Below are positions 34,845 to 45,178 of a DNA stretch of 64,000 nucleotides, one piece after another. The position numbers and the translations under genes are program-made. The notes under the pieces are model-generated. The model saw only the letters and a list, made by a program, of their open reading frames with translations, ran no database searches and was not told the origin of the DNA. The stretch's first letter is position 1. Each line of letters starts with the position of its first letter. This stretch comes from Mesobacillus zeae (GTDB taxonomy: Bacteria; Bacillota; Bacilli; Bacillales; Cytobacillaceae), in contig NZ_QWVT01000008.1 of assembly GCF_003570705.1 (NCBI RefSeq), forward strand, positions 186,001-250,000, read 5' to 3'.

Positions 34845-35366
34845 ATGCCTTTAACGCCGTTGGATATACACAACAAAGAATTTAACAAGGGATTCCGAGG
34901 ATATGATGAGGATGAAGTCAACGAATTTCTGGATCAGGTCATCAAGGATTATGAGCTGATTTTAAGAGACAAAAAGGAACTCGAGGAAAAGCTCAACGAT
35001 ATGAATGCGCGGCTTGGCCACTTTACCACTATCGAAGAAACCCTTAATAAGTCCATTGTCATAGCGCAGGGAGCTGGCGATGAAGTCAGAAGGAACGCTG
35101 AAAAAGAAGCAAAGCTGATCATTAAAGAAGCAGAGAAGAATGCAGACAGGATTATCAATGAATCTCTTTCCAAGGCAAGGAAGATAGCGCTGGAAATTGA
35201 AGAACTGAAAAAGCAGTCTAAGGTTTTCCGCACCCGTTTTAAAATGCTGATTGAAGCACAGTTGGATATGCTGAGCAATGATGACTGGGATCATCTTTTG
35301 GAATATCAGCTTGATTCCACTGAAATTAAATCGGCTCTTAGGGAAGAAGAAGATTCATTGGCTTGA
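34845..35366 (+). CDS. divIVA: Septum site-determining protein DivIVA
   Basis: A 173-residue coiled-coil protein that senses negatively curved membranes at poles and septa. The N-terminal lipid-binding domain is MPLTPLDIHNKEFNKGFRG in form with the phenylalanine of NKGFRGYDEDEVNEFLD; the rest is a parallel coiled coil with a second part near 125-160. In Bacilli it recruits MinJ/MinCD and RacA for chromosome anchoring during sporulation. GGGAGGTGG precedes the ATG at 34845; the in-frame start at 34830 lies upstream of this site. The ileS promoter overlaps its stop codon. Confidence 0.97.
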   Translation: MPLTPLDIHNKEFNKGFRGYDEDEVNEFLDQVIKDYELILRDKKELEEKLNDMNARLGHFTTIEETLNKSIVIAQGAGDEVRRNAEKEAKLIIKEAEKNADRIINESLSKARKIALEIEELKKQSKVFRTRFKMLIEAQLDMLSNDDWDHLLEYQLDSTEIKSALREEEDSLA

Positions 35367-35392
35367 CGCTTGCAGGAATTTTAGAATATAAT
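35363..35392 (+). promoter_or_regulatory. ileS: Sigma-A promoter of ileS
   Basis: TTGACG, 18-base spacer, TATAAT. The -35 box overlaps the divIVA stop codon (35364-35366). The T-box leader starts just downstream. Confidence 0.78.
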
Positions 35393-35404
35393 TTCATAAA
35401 TAGT

Positions 35405-35672
35405 TCTATACATGATCGAAACGATGACAGGGACAGTACGATTTTAAATCGCCTGCAGCAGCGAGCCGGGAAATGGTGCAAGCCCGGTACAGGTGAAAAT
35501 CGGAATATCACCCTCTAGTTCCAAGCTGAACGTCCGGTTGGACCATTAAGCGCAGGCGGCTCATTCACGTTAAGAATGCTAAAGAGGGCAAAGCCGGCAA
35601 AGGCCTGCCTACTTAGGGTGGTACCGCGGGAGTAAACCTTCTCGTCCCTTTTTGGGATGGGAAGGTTTTTTT
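35405..35672 (+). ncRNA. T-box leader of ileS (isoleucine-specific)
   Basis: A classic T-box riboswitch that reads uncharged tRNA-Ile. Stem I spans about 35415-35515; its specifier loop holds ATC (35507-35509), the isoleucine codon, in the context GGAATATCACC. The T-box sequence AGGGTGGTACCGCGG lies at 35615-35629, with GGTG-type pairing to the tRNA acceptor end. The terminator is AAACCTTCTCGTCCC / GGGATGGGAAGGTTT (35634-35668) with a T run; the T-box sequence pairs with it in the antiterminator form. Uncharged tRNA-Ile lets transcription enter ileS. Confidence 0.93.
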
Positions 35673-35741
35673 GTTTTTATCCATGCTGCCCAGCAGTATC
35701 GTCATAAATCATGTTAGAGACTTTTAGAGGGAGGAAGCAAG

Positions 35742-38507
35742 ATGGATTTTAAAGACACATTACTTATGCCAAACACTGAGTTTCCAATGCGGGGGAACCT
35801 GCCGAAGAGGGAGCCGGATATTCAGGCGAATTGGGAAGAAACAAATATTTATGAGATGGTTCGGCAAAGGACAAAAGGGCGTCCCCTATTCATTCTGCAC
35901 GACGGCCCTCCATACGCAAATGGCGATATTCATATGGGGCATGCTCTGAATAAAATCCTCAAGGATTTCATTGTCCGTTATAAATCAATGACAGGGTACG
36001 ATGCACCATATGTCCCAGGCTGGGATACACATGGCCTTCCGATTGAGCAGGCACTTACGAATAAGGGTGTTAAGAGAAAAGAAATGACTGTTGCTGAGTT
36101 CAGAAAGCTTTGTGAACAGTATGCATACGAGCAAATCGAGAACCAGCGCGCACAGTTCAAACGTCTTGGTGTCCGAGGGGATTGGGAAAACCCTTATATT
36201 ACCCTGAAACCGGAATATGAAGCGCAGCAAATCAAAGTTTTTGGAGAAATGGCGAAAAAAGGCTATATCTACAAAGGTCTTAAGCCTGTCTATTGGTCTC
36301 CTTCAAGCGAGTCTGCCCTTGCTGAAGCTGAGATTGAATATAAGGATAAACGTTCTCCATCGATTTATGTTGCCTTTAAGGTGAAAAACGGAAAAGGAGT
36401 ATTGCCTGAAGACACAGAGATTGTCATCTGGACAACTACTCCATGGACCATTCCGGCAAACCTTGGCATTTCCGTTCATCCTGACCTGTCTTATGTAGTT
36501 GTGGAAACATGCGGAAGAAAATTCCTTGTTGCTGAAGATCTTCTTGAAACTGTAAAACAGGAGATTGGCTGGGAAAGCTATCAAGTTCTTCAGACTGTTA
36601 AAGGCAAAGACCTTGAAAACATGGTGGCTGAACATCCATTGTATGGCCGGGATTCCCTTGTCATGCTTGGCGCCCATGTCACTACAGATGCCGGGACAGG
36701 CTGTGTCCATACAGCTCCGGGACACGGTGAAGACGACTTTTTCGTCGGCCAGAAATACGGTCTTGAAGTGTTATGCCCGGTGGATGACAAAGGGGTCATG
36801 ACTTCCGAAGCACCGGGGTTTGAAGGGGTTTTTTACGATGAAGCAAACAAGCCAATCTCTCAAAAGCTAGAACAAAATGGCTCGCTTCTTAAGCTTTCAT
36901 TCATTACCCATTCTTATCCGCATGACTGGAGAACGAAAAAGCCAGTGATTTTCCGTGCAACTGCCCAGTGGTTTGCTTCCATCAAAGATTTCCGGGAGGA
37001 CCTAATGAAAGCCGTCGAGGAAACAAAGTGGGTACCGGCATGGGGCGAAACACGGTTGTACAACATGGTGCGTGACCGCGGCGACTGGTGTATCTCAAGG
37101 CAGCGTGTCTGGGGCGTGCCGATTCCGGTCTTTTATGCTGAGAACGGCGAAAGCATTATTACGGACGAGACAATCAGCCACATTTCTGAACTGTTTAGGG
37201 AACATGGTTCGAATATTTGGTTTGAACGCGATGTAGCCGACCTTCTTCCTGAAGGATTCAAGCATCCAGGCAGTCCGAACGGAGAATTTACAAAAGAGAC
37301 CGATATTATGGATGTATGGTTCGATTCAGGGTCATCCCACCAGGCTGTCCTTGTAGAGCGGGAAGAGCTGCAGCGTCCTGCAGACCTTTACCTTGAAGGT
37401 TCCGACCAATACCGCGGCTGGTTTAACTCATCGCTGTCAACATCTGTTGCAGTAACCGGAAAAGCACCTTATAAAGGTGTGCTGAGCCATGGATTTGTCC
37501 TCGATGGAGAAGGTCGGAAAATGAGCAAGTCCATCGGGAATGTTGTAATTCCAGCTAAAGTAATGAACCAGCTCGGCGGCGATATTCTGCGCCTGTGGGT
37601 TGCATCTGTTGATTATCAAGCAGATGTCCGGGTATCCGATGCAATCCTAAAACAGGTTGCTGAAGTTTACCGGAAAATCAGAAATACGTTCAGGTTCCTG
37701 CTAGGAAACCTTTCCGACTTTAATCCAGCAGAGAACAGTGTGCCGTTAAAAGACTTAAGGGAAGTTGACCAGTTTATGCTTGTCAAGCTTAATAAACTGA
37801 TCAAACAAGTGCGTGATGCTTATGAGAATTACGAATTCGCAAGTGTTTACCATGCAGTCAATAACTTCTGTACACTGGACCTTAGCGCATTTTATCTGGA
37901 TTTTGCCAAGGATATTCTTTATATTGAGTCAAAGGATAACAGTGAACGCCGTGCTATCCAAACTGTTCTTCATGAAAGCCTCATTACTCTTGTTAAGCTT
38001 GTTGCGCCGATTCTGCCGCATACAGCTGATGAGGTGTGGGCATTCATCCCTTCGATGGATGAAGACAGCGTACAGCTGACAGACATGCCAGAATTCACGG
38101 AAATTGAAAATGCACAGGCACTTGAAGAAAAATGGAACCAGTTTCTCAGCCTCCGTGACGATGTACTGAAAGCACTTGAAGAAGCGCGTAACGAAAAAGT
38201 CATCGGAAAATCCCTTGCAGCAAAGGTAACACTTTACGTCAACGGGAAAACCCGGGACCTGCTGAACAGTATTACCGAAAACCCTGCGCAACTCTTTATT
38301 GTCTCGGGCTTTGAAGTGGCGGGAAATATGGATGAAGCTCCTGAAAATGCAATTCGCCTTGAACATGCCGCTGTTGTTGTAACAAAGGCAAATGGCGAGA
38401 CGTGCGAAAGATGCTGGACTGTTACGCCGGAAGTTGGCCAAGTAGAAGAGCATCCAACACTTTGCAAAAGGTGTTCACAGGTTGTTAAAGAAAACTATTC
38501 AATGTAA
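35742..38507 (+). CDS. ileS: Isoleucyl-tRNA synthetase
   Basis: A 921-residue class I synthetase charging tRNA-Ile. The HIGH-type motif is in [15 protein letters not shown] near residue 58, KMSKS is in [10 protein letters not shown] near 593, the editing (CP1) domain includes [13 protein letters not shown] near 229, and a C-terminal zinc finger holds CERCWTV and CKRC near 890-912. Length and zinc site match the bacterial mupirocin-sensitive type 1 enzyme. GAGGGAGGAAGC precedes the ATG. Expression is controlled by the T-box upstream, and a strong terminator follows. Confidence 0.98.
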   Translation: MDFKDTLLMPNTEFPMRGNLPKREPDIQANWEETNIYEMVRQRTKGRPLFILHDGPPYANGDIHMGHALNKILKDFIVRYKSMTGYDAPYVPGWDTHGLPIEQALTNKGVKRKEMTVAEFRKLCEQYAYEQIENQRAQFKRLGVRGDWENPYITLKPEYEAQQIKVFGEMAKKGYIYKGLKPVYWSPSSESALAEAEIEYKDKRSPSIYVAFKVKNGKGVLPEDTEIVIWTTTPWTIPANLGISVHPDLSYVVVETCGRKFLVAEDLLETVKQEIGWESYQVLQTVKGKDLENMVAEHPLYGRDSLVMLGAHVTTDAGTGCVHTAPGHGEDDFFVGQKYGLEVLCPVDDKGVMTSEAPGFEGVFYDEANKPISQKLEQNGSLLKLSFITHSYPHDWRTKKPVIFRATAQWFASIKDFREDLMKAVEETKWVPAWGETRLYNMVRDRGDWCISRQRVWGVPIPVFYAENGESIITDETISHISELFREHGSNIWFERDVADLLPEGFKHPGSPNGEFTKETDIMDVWFDSGSSHQAVLVEREELQRPADLYLEGSDQYRGWFNSSLSTSVAVTGKAPYKGVLSHGFVLDGEGRKMSKSIGNVVIPAKVMNQLGGDILRLWVASVDYQADVRVSDAILKQVAEVYRKIRNTFRFLLGNLSDFNPAENSVPLKDLREVDQFMLVKLNKLIKQVRDAYENYEFASVYHAVNNFCTLDLSAFYLDFAKDILYIESKDNSERRAIQTVLHESLITLVKLVAPILPHTADEVWAFIPSMDEDSVQLTDMPEFTEIENAQALEEKWNQFLSLRDDVLKALEEARNEKVIGKSLAAKVTLYVNGKTRDLLNSITENPAQLFIVSGFEVAGNMDEAPENAIRLEHAAVVVTKANGETCERCWTVTPEVGQVEEHPTLCKRCSQVVKENYSM

Positions 38508-38526
38508 TGAACAAACCAGTGCTGTT

Positions 38527-38552
38527 AAAAAACCCCGTTTCGGGGTTTTTTT
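38527..38552 (+). terminator. Terminator after ileS
   Basis: Perfect stem AAAAAACCCCG / CGGGGTTTTTT around TTT. Confidence 0.93.
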
Positions 38553-38566
38553 CGTGAAAGACTGGT

Positions 38567-38774
38567 GCTTCCACTTTTCTTTGTCAAGCTACAGCGCCCC
38601 AGCCCCTAGTGGACTTCGCCACCTCTCTTCGACGAAGCAGAGGATGTACGAGTAAGGCGTTGCGCAATTTGCCACAAAGCAGTGCAGCTTATGACCTCGA
38701 GGGAAAGGAGCCGCAGCTAGATTGGGGTGGCTCCAGTCCATACGGGGCTAAACGGGGCGCTTCCGCTTTTCTTT
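38567..38774 (+). repeat. Dispersed intergenic repeat, copy 2, in a 208-base block
   Basis: The block begins with GCTTCCACTTTTCTTT (38567-38582) and ends with GCTTCCGCTTTTCTTT (38759-38774), a direct repeat with one difference. Its last 45 bases (38730-38774) are the second copy of the repeat found at 15403-15446. The interior has small hairpins such as GTGG-ACTTCG-CCAC. It fills most of the 377-base ileS-ylyA gap. A 69-codon ORF through it has no ribosome site and repeat-derived sequence, so it is not called. Confidence 0.75.
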
Positions 38775-38884
38775 CTGCAATATTTACCTTCTCCGTCAAT
38801 TCTTGTGATGCCTGCTAAATGTTTTTAAGCGTGAGATGTTGACGCTGGGCAATAATAGCTTTAAACAGGAACGGAGGCTGCGAT

Positions 38885-39166
38885 ATGAAGCGATATTACT
38901 TTATCCAGGAAGAGCTTCGTCGGACAAGGGATGAATTGGCAGCATATCTGCATGAAGGTGCGGAAGAAAGTCCGGTGCTGCCCTTTATCCGTGCGGAGTA
39001 CGATGACGTTGAACTTGCAATCAAAAAGCTTGAGGCAGGCAACTTCGGGAAATGTGAATTATCCGGGGAATTACTTCCCGAAGGCCTCCTTGGAATGGTT
39101 CCGACCGCAAGAAACACATCTGATCTAAACAGGATGGGAGAATATTTGCGGAAATCGCTGTATTGA
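38885..39166 (+). CDS. ylyA: TraR/DksA-family protein YlyA with degenerate zinc finger
   Basis: A 93-residue protein with an N-terminal coiled-coil hairpin (about 5-45, with RTRDELAAYLHEG and EYDDVELAIKKLE) followed by a zinc-finger-like segment GKCELSGELLPEGLLGMVPTA written in parts as GKCELSGELLPEG and LLGMVPTARNT. Only one of the four zinc-ligand cysteines of DksA/TraR is present, so zinc binding is unlikely. The position between ileS and lspA is that of ylyA in B. subtilis, described there as a forespore factor acting with sigma-G RNA polymerase; the role here is inferred from synteny. GGAGG lies upstream of the ATG. Confidence 0.78.
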   Translation: MKRYYFIQEELRRTRDELAAYLHEGAEESPVLPFIRAEYDDVELAIKKLEAGNFGKCELSGELLPEGLLGMVPTARNTSDLNRMGEYLRKSLY

Positions 39167-39251
39167 CATAACGCAGAATCTCTACCGTTTTCTGCCCTTT
39201 TATGCTAAAATGCAAAAGTAATCAATTGCAGCGGACTTGGAGGTTACTTTT

Positions 39252-39737
39252 GTGTATTACATAATCGCGATAATTGTTATTTTGCTTGATCAGCTGACGA
39301 AATGGATGATTGTCAAAAACATGGAAGCGGGAGAAAGCATCACTATAATAAAGGACTTCCTATATATTACCTCCCACCGCAATCGCGGAGCTGCATGGGG
39401 AATTTTAGAGGGGCAAATGTGGTTTTTCTACATTATTACTGTGATTGTGATTGTTGCCCTTATTTACTATATCCAAATGGCAGCAAAAGGAAAACCGCTT
39501 CTCGGTATATCGCTTGGTTTAATGCTTGGCGGGGCAATTGGGAATTTCATTGACAGGGTATTTCGCAAAGAAGTCGTTGATTTTATTAACACATACATTT
39601 TCAGTTATGATTTCCCTATTTTCAATATTGCAGACTCCGCGCTGGTAATTGGCGTGGCCGTACTGATAATCGAAATGTACAGGGAAGAGAGAGAGGCGAA
39701 AAAAAACGCACATGGAGAAAATGGAAATTATCATTGA
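39252..39737 (+). CDS. lspA: Lipoprotein signal peptidase (signal peptidase II)
   Basis: A 161-residue membrane aspartic protease with four transmembrane helices that removes signal peptides from prolipoproteins. The two catalytic aspartates lie in [11 protein letters not shown] and [23 protein letters not shown] is another family box. The start is GTG 39252, eight bases after GGAGG, giving the family start [17 protein letters not shown]; a TTG at 39237 lies before that site. A possible extended -10 (TGCTAAAAT, 39203-39211) precedes it. ylyB starts inside its final 26 bases. Confidence 0.96.
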   Translation: MYYIIAIIVILLDQLTKWMIVKNMEAGESITIIKDFLYITSHRNRGAAWGILEGQMWFFYIITVIVIVALIYYIQMAAKGKPLLGISLGLMLGGAIGNFIDRVFRKEVVDFINTYIFSYDFPIFNIADSALVIGVAVLIIEMYREEREAKKNAHGENGNYH

Positions 39738-40623
39738 AGAAGGACAGACAGGGGACAGAATTGACAAGGTAGTTTCTTCCCGAAATGAAGAATGGTCGAG
39801 GAGCCAGGTACAGCATTGGATCAAAGACGGCCATATTTTAGTGAATGGAAAGCCAGTTAAGTCGAATTATAAATGCAGCAAGAATGATGTTATCGAAATT
39901 AAGGAGCCTGAACCGGAAGAATTAAATATTCTTCCTGAAGATATGGACCTTCAGTATTACTATGAGGACAGTGATGTTCTTGTAGTGAACAAACCGAAAG
40001 GCATGGTTGTCCATCCTGCTCCAGGCCATACAGCCGGAACGCTTGTCAATGGCCTGATGGCGCACTGCACCGACTTGTCCGGAATAAATGGAGTTCTGCG
40101 CCCAGGAATCGTTCATCGGATAGATAAGGATACATCAGGACTGCTGATGGTTGCTAAAAATGACATGGCTCATGAAAGCCTTGTGAACCAGCTTGTCAAC
40201 AAGACCGTTACGCGCCGGTACAAGGCAATTGTCCACGGTGTCATCCCTCATGACCATGGCACTATCGAAGCGCCGCTTGGGCGGGACACAAAAGACAGGC
40301 AGAGCATGGCGGTGGTTGATAACGGCAAACACGCTGTCACACACTTCAATGTGATTGAGCGGTTTAACGATTTTACTTTTGTTGAATGTGTACTCGAAAC
40401 GGGGCGGACGCATCAAATTCGTGTTCACATGAAATACATCGGCTACCCGCTTGCAGGAGATCCAAAGTATGGACCCAAAAAGACTCCTGATCTCGGAGGC
40501 CAGGCGCTCCATGCAGGCGTCCTTGGATTTTCGCACCCGCGGACCGAACAATACCTTGAGTTTGAGGCTCCGCTTCCAGCGGACTTTGAACGTTTTCTCG
40601 AAAGCTTGAGAAAAGAGGATTGA
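39712..40623 (+). CDS. ylyB: RluD-family 23S rRNA pseudouridine synthase
   Basis: A 303-residue pseudouridine synthase with an N-terminal S4 domain (about 14-75, [20 protein letters not shown]) and the RluA/RluD catalytic domain; the catalytic aspartate is in [11 protein letters not shown] near residue 140. Other motifs are [17 protein letters not shown] and [12 protein letters not shown]. It is the ylyB neighbour of lspA in Bacilli, presumably modifying helix 69 of 23S rRNA. The ATG at 39712 overlaps lspA; an alternative ATG nine bases downstream would shorten the protein by three residues. The pyr promoter -35 overlaps its stop. Confidence 0.95.
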   Translation: MEKMEIIIEEGQTGDRIDKVVSSRNEEWSRSQVQHWIKDGHILVNGKPVKSNYKCSKNDVIEIKEPEPEELNILPEDMDLQYYYEDSDVLVVNKPKGMVVHPAPGHTAGTLVNGLMAHCTDLSGINGVLRPGIVHRIDKDTSGLLMVAKNDMAHESLVNQLVNKTVTRRYKAIVHGVIPHDHGTIEAPLGRDTKDRQSMAVVDNGKHAVTHFNVIERFNDFTFVECVLETGRTHQIRVHMKYIGYPLAGDPKYGPKKTPDLGGQALHAGVLGFSHPRTEQYLEFEAPLPADFERFLESLRKED

Positions 40624-40648
40624 CAACCTGCTTCAATTGTCGTATTAT
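40620..40648 (+). promoter_or_regulatory. pyrR: Sigma-A promoter of the pyr operon
   Basis: TTGACA, 17-base spacer, TATTAT. The -35 box overlaps the ylyB stop codon (40621-40623). Confidence 0.85.
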
Positions 40649-40676
40649 GAATTTAGTTGAATATGTCCTTTAATGT

Positions 40677-40770
40677 AGTCCTGTGAGACTGGGAAGGAAA
40701 CGGATAGCTGCGGTCAGGCCGAAGCATAATCAGGAACCCTCTCACTATGGACATTGTGAGAGGGTTTTTT
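40677..40770 (+). promoter_or_regulatory. PyrR-controlled attenuator 1 (pyrR leader)
   Basis: The PyrR binding loop AGTCCTGTGAGACT (40677-40690) matches the consensus ARUCCNGNGAGGYU in its core. It is followed by the terminator AACCCTCTCAC / GTGAGAGGGTT (40735-40766) with a T run. UMP-bound PyrR stabilises the upstream anti-antiterminator so the terminator forms when pyrimidines are plentiful. Confidence 0.88.
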
Positions 40771-40781
40771 ATCTGGTCTAA

Positions 40782-41345
<564 letters not shown>

Positions 41346-41364
41346 AATAGGCCCTTTTAAATAC

Positions 41365-41458
41365 AGTCCAGAGAGGCTGGAAAGGGGAATCTGCTTTAGC
41401 CCAAACCGGGCTGGCAATTTCTCCTGACCTCTTTGTGAAAAGCAAAGAGGTTTTTTTA
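41365..41458 (+). promoter_or_regulatory. PyrR-controlled attenuator 2 (pyrR-pyrP)
   Basis: Binding loop AGTCCAGAGAGGCT (41365-41378) fits the PyrR consensus fully. The terminator is ACCTCTTTG / CAAAGAGGT (41427-41451) with a run of seven T. It modulates read-through from pyrR into pyrP. Confidence 0.93.
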
Positions 41459-41481
41459 TAACCCTAAGGAGGAATAAACAC

Positions 41482-42792
41482 ATGAACTCAAAACCTGTTT
41501 TGGATGTCAAAGACGTCCCGCAGCCATTACAATGGCTTACACTGAGCCTGCAGCACCTGTTTGCGATGTTTGGCGCAACAATCCTTGTGCCGTACCTTGT
41601 CGGGCTAAGCCCGGCAATCGCCCTGATATCGAGCGGGCTTGGGACCATTGCATTCCTCATCATCACCAAGTTTCAAGTGCCTGCCTATCTCGGCTCGTCC
41701 TTTGCCTTCATTGCTCCGATCATTGCCGCAAAAGCGGCAGGAGGTCCAGGGGCAGCCATGGTTGGTACATTTATGGCAGGCATGGTATACGGAATTGTCG
41801 CACTTGCCATTAAGAAGTCAGGATACCGATGGATCATGAGACTTCTGCCTCCAATCGTTGTAGGCCCAGTTATCATCGTCATCGGCTTGGCTCTCTCGGG
41901 GACGGCCGTCAATATGGCGATGAACAACCCTGACGGCAAATACAGTCTTCTCCACTTTTCGGTCGCGTTGGTAACCCTTGCGGCAACGATCATTTTCTCG
42001 ATTTATGCAAAAGGAACGCTAAGCCTTATTCCGATCCTCGCGGGCATTGTAATAGGATATCTTTACGCCCTTGCGGTAGGTGTAGTTGACTTCACTGCGG
42101 TGAAGAAGGCTGACTGGTTTGAAAAGCCTGATTTTATCCTGCCCTTTGTCGACTACGATGTTGAATTCTCGCTTAAACTAATGCTTCTCATGGTGCCTGT
42201 AGCAGTTGTCACCCTGTCAGAGCACATCGGCCATCAGCTTGTTCTGGGCAAGGTGGTTGGTAAGGATTACATCAAAGAACCTGGCCTGCACCGTTCAATC
42301 TTAGGAGACGGGATGGCGACCATGATTTCAGCCTTGATCGGCGGCCCACCTAAGACAACTTATGGGGAAAACATCGGCGTGCTAGCAATAACCAGGGTAT
42401 ACAGTGTCTTCGTTCTCTTTGGTGCAGCAGTGTTAGCAATCCTGTTCGGCTTCGTCGGCAAGATAACAAGCCTGATCAGTTCAATACCGACTCCGGTTAT
42501 GGGCGGGGTTTCCATCCTGCTTTTCGGAATCATCGCCTCCTCCGGGCTGAGAATGCTGGTGGACAGCAAAATCGACTTTGGAGATAAACGAAACCTGGTC
42601 ATCTCCTCTGTCATCCTGGTAGTGGGGATCGGCGGAGCCTTCATCAAAGTATCTGAAGAATTTCAGATCCAAGGGATGGCCCTAGCAGCAATCTGCGGAG
42701 TAGTGCTTAACCTTATCCTACCGGGGCGGAAGGAAGAGGATAGCAGCCTGTTTGAACCCGAGCATAAAAAGAAAACTGAAGATGTCGCATAA
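41482..42792 (+). CDS. pyrP: Uracil permease
   Basis: A 436-residue polytopic transporter of the NCS2 (nucleobase:cation symporter) family with about 14 helices, importing uracil with protons. Family signatures include QHLFAMFGATILVPYLVGL at the N-terminus (QHLFAMFGATILVP), SEHIGHQLVLGKVVG and GGPPKTTYGENIGVLAITR in parts (GGPPKTTYGENIG). TAAGGAGG precedes the ATG. It sits between the second and third PyrR attenuators, so uptake is tied to pyrimidine status. Confidence 0.97.
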   Translation: MNSKPVLDVKDVPQPLQWLTLSLQHLFAMFGATILVPYLVGLSPAIALISSGLGTIAFLIITKFQVPAYLGSSFAFIAPIIAAKAAGGPGAAMVGTFMAGMVYGIVALAIKKSGYRWIMRLLPPIVVGPVIIVIGLALSGTAVNMAMNNPDGKYSLLHFSVALVTLAATIIFSIYAKGTLSLIPILAGIVIGYLYALAVGVVDFTAVKKADWFEKPDFILPFVDYDVEFSLKLMLLMVPVAVVTLSEHIGHQLVLGKVVGKDYIKEPGLHRSILGDGMATMISALIGGPPKTTYGENIGVLAITRVYSVFVLFGAAVLAILFGFVGKITSLISSIPTPVMGGVSILLFGIIASSGLRMLVDSKIDFGDKRNLVISSVILVVGIGGAFIKVSEEFQIQGMALAAICGVVLNLILPGRKEEDSSLFEPEHKKKTEDVA

Positions 42793-42808
42793 GTTCACCT
42801 TTTAACCC

Positions 42809-42938
42809 AGGTCCGGAGAGGCCTGAAAGGGTGGTTTGGCCGGGGTGGCCGAGCGGAGCGGGATTTAAATCCCGGCTCCGAAAGCATACCCTGTTCTAAA
42901 GCACCCTGGAAACTCTCCAGGGTGCTTTTATTTATAGA
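42809..42938 (+). promoter_or_regulatory. PyrR-controlled attenuator 3 (pyrP-pyrB)
   Basis: The binding loop GGTCCGGAGAGGCC (42810-42823) matches the PyrR core. The terminator is AAAGCACCCTGGA / TCCAGGGTGCTTT (42898-42928) with a T-rich tail. AGGGTG (42827-42832) can pair with CACCCT (42902-42907) as antiterminator, enclosing an extra near-perfect hairpin (42853-42880) with the core palindrome GGGATTTAAATCCC. Confidence 0.9.
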
Positions 42939-42984
42939 AGACAACTTAAAATTAAATTTAAACCATTTCAGGAGGCGCTTATCC

Positions 42985-43929
42985 ATGAAAAAAGACTTGT
43001 TAACAACTACTCACCTTACACTTCAAGAAATACATAATATTCTCGAAACGGCCCAGCAGTTTGCGGAAGGCATGGTATGGAAACCTGAAACACAAAAATT
43101 TGTTGCGAACCTTTTCTTTGAACCAAGTACAAGAACGAAATCGAGCTTTGAAGCAGCTGAGAGAAGGCTTGGACTTGATATCATACCATTTGAAGTAGGA
43201 ACCTCAAGCGTACTGAAAGGTGAAACTTTATACGATACAGTCAAGACGCTGGAAGTGATCGGTGTCAACGCAGTAGTCATCCGCCACACTGCAGATAACT
43301 ACTTTGACGAACTTGCAGAAGGAATTTCAATCCCGGTACTCAATGGTGGCGATGGATGCGGACATCATCCGACACAGTCATTGCTTGACCTTCTGACTAT
43401 CCGCCAGGAGTTTGGAAGCTTCGAAGGTCTGAATATCGCGATTATAGGAGACACGCTGCATAGCCGGGTTGCAAGGTCCAACGCTGATGTTCTCTCAAGG
43501 CTTGGGGCCAACGTAGTCTTCTCGGGACCTAAAGAGTGGTTTGATGTAGAAAGAATGCCTGAAGGCTGCCGCTTTGTCCCTGTAGATCAAGCCATTGCCG
43601 AAGCTGACGTTGTCATGCTGCTGCGTATTCAGCACGAAAGGCATTCAGACGGAGAAAAGATTAATGTGAAAGATTATCACCTGAAATACGGACTTACAGT
43701 TGAACGTGAAGCAAGAATGAAGCATGGCAGCATCATCATGCACCCAGCACCGATCAACCGTGGTGTTGAAATTGCGGATTGCCTAGTAGAATCAGAACGT
43801 TCGAGGATTTTTAAACAAATGCAAAATGGAGTATATGTCCGAATGGCAGTATTGAAACGTGCACTGGAAAATCAGGAAGGGGGAATCGGGTATGTCGCTG
43901 CTGATCAAAAATGGCCTGTTGCTTACTGA
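42985..43929 (+). CDS. pyrB: Aspartate carbamoyltransferase, catalytic subunit
   Basis: A 314-residue enzyme joining carbamoyl phosphate and aspartate in pyrimidine synthesis. The carbamoyl phosphate site [12 protein letters not shown] is near residue 48, and [20 protein letters not shown] in parts ([11 protein letters not shown]) near 135. No regulatory subunit pyrI is present, as usual for Bacillus where the enzyme is an unregulated trimer. The start at 42985 follows AGGAGG; the in-frame upstream ATG at 42922 lies within the attenuator. pyrC begins 38 bases before its end. Confidence 0.98.
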   Translation: MKKDLLTTTHLTLQEIHNILETAQQFAEGMVWKPETQKFVANLFFEPSTRTKSSFEAAERRLGLDIIPFEVGTSSVLKGETLYDTVKTLEVIGVNAVVIRHTADNYFDELAEGISIPVLNGGDGCGHHPTQSLLDLLTIRQEFGSFEGLNIAIIGDTLHSRVARSNADVLSRLGANVVFSGPKEWFDVERMPEGCRFVPVDQAIAEADVVMLLRIQHERHSDGEKINVKDYHLKYGLTVEREARMKHGSIIMHPAPINRGVEIADCLVESERSRIFKQMQNGVYVRMAVLKRALENQEGGIGYVAADQKWPVAY

Positions 43930-45178
43930 GGAAAATAGTTGGATCGAGACTGACATCCTTATAAAGGAAGGAATTATAGCTAAAGTAGGGAAAAACCTTG
44001 AGCAAAACGGAGAAGAAGTGATTGATGCAGGAGGGAAATGGATTGCTCCCGGATTCATCGACCTTCATGTCCATCTGCGCGAACCAGGAGGAGAACGGAA
44101 AGAAACGATTGCCACAGGGACAATGGCAGCGGCAAAAGGTGGATTTACTACCATTGCCGCTATGCCAAATACCCGGCCTGTACCAGACTGCCCTGAACAG
44201 CTGAAATGGCTGAATGAAAGAATCTCTGAAACGGCTGCTGTAAGGGTACTCCCTTACGCTGCAATCACGACTAGACAGCTCGGAGCTGAACTGACCGACT
44301 TTACGGCACTAAAGGAAGCTGGGGCTTTTGCCTTCACAGATGACGGTGTTGGCGTCCAGTCGGCTGGGATGATGCTGCAAGCTATGAAGAAGGCGGCAGC
44401 ACTTAATATGGCGGTAGTAGCACATTGCGAAGACAACACCTTGATCAGTAAAGGTTCTCTACACGAAGGGCGGAAAGCAAAAGAACTTGGCCTGAATGGA
44501 ATACCATCTGTTTGCGAATCGGTCCATATTGCAAGGGATATCCTTTTGGCTGAAGCCGCAGGCTGCCACTATCATGTGTGCCATATCAGTACGAAAGAAT
44601 CAGTAAGGGCTGTCAGGGATGCTAAACGACATGGCATTCGCGTTACAGCAGAGGTAACTCCGCACCATTTACTGCTTTGTGAAGACGACATTCCGGGGCT
44701 GGATGCCAATTATAAAATGAATCCTCCTCTCCGCAGTGCAGAAGACCGTGCAGCATTAATCGAAGGTCTCCTGGATGGGACGATTGATTTTATCGCAACA
44801 GACCATGCACCTCATACATCCGAAGAAAAAGCAGAAGGCTTGGAGCTATCGCCGTTCGGGATCGTCGGTTTTGAAACAGCCTTCCCGCTTCTTTATACAA
44901 ACCTGGTTGAAAAAGGCATTTTATCGCTGAAGCAGCTCATCGACTTCATGACAGTGAAACCGGCCCATGTTTTTGGACTGCCGTATGGAATCATCGAAGA
45001 AGGCAGGACAGCTGATCTTGTGCTCATCGATTTGGAGCATAAAGAGGAAATCAATCCGGATACATTTTTATCAAAAGGGAAGAATACGCCGTTTGGTGGA
45101 TGGAATTGCACCGGCTGGCCAGCCTTAACGATTGCTGCCGGAAAGATTGCGTGGAAGAAGGGAATGGTGACAGCTTGA
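43892..45178 (+). CDS. pyrC: Dihydroorotase (class I)
   Basis: A 428-residue zinc amidohydrolase closing carbamoyl aspartate to dihydroorotate. The metal motif [12 protein letters not shown] is near residue 60, VVAHCEDN near 175, HISTKESV near 230 and the metal-binding aspartate in [12 protein letters not shown] near 305. The start at 43892 follows AAGGGGG; the longer frame upstream lies wholly inside pyrB. Translation is coupled to pyrB by overlap, and its stop overlaps the pyrAA start (TTGA). Confidence 0.97.
   Translation: MSLLIKNGLLLTEENSWIETDILIKEGIIAKVGKNLEQNGEEVIDAGGKWIAPGFIDLHVHLREPGGERKETIATGTMAAAKGGFTTIAAMPNTRPVPDCPEQLKWLNERISETAAVRVLPYAAITTRQLGAELTDFTALKEAGAFAFTDDGVGVQSAGMMLQAMKKAAALNMAVVAHCEDNTLISKGSLHEGRKAKELGLNGIPSVCESVHIARDILLAEAAGCHYHVCHISTKESVRAVRDAKRHGIRVTAEVTPHHLLLCEDDIPGLDANYKMNPPLRSAEDRAALIEGLLDGTIDFIATDHAPHTSEEKAEGLELSPFGIVGFETAFPLLYTNLVEKGILSLKQLIDFMTVKPAHVFGLPYGIIEEGRTADLVLIDLEHKEEINPDTFLSKGKNTPFGGWNCTGWPALTIAAGKIAWKKGMVTA

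Noticed and set aside
38609-38818. 69-codon plus-strand ORF between ileS and ylyA
   Set aside because: It runs through the dispersed repeat block, has no ribosome binding site and no coherent protein pattern.
42841-42880. tRNA-like stretch GTGGCCGAGCGG in the pyrP-pyrB gap
   Set aside because: It resembles the D-arm of a Leu/Ser tRNA, but no T-arm (GGTTCGA-type) or acceptor pairing follows; the sequence is explained as the inner hairpin of the PyrR attenuator.
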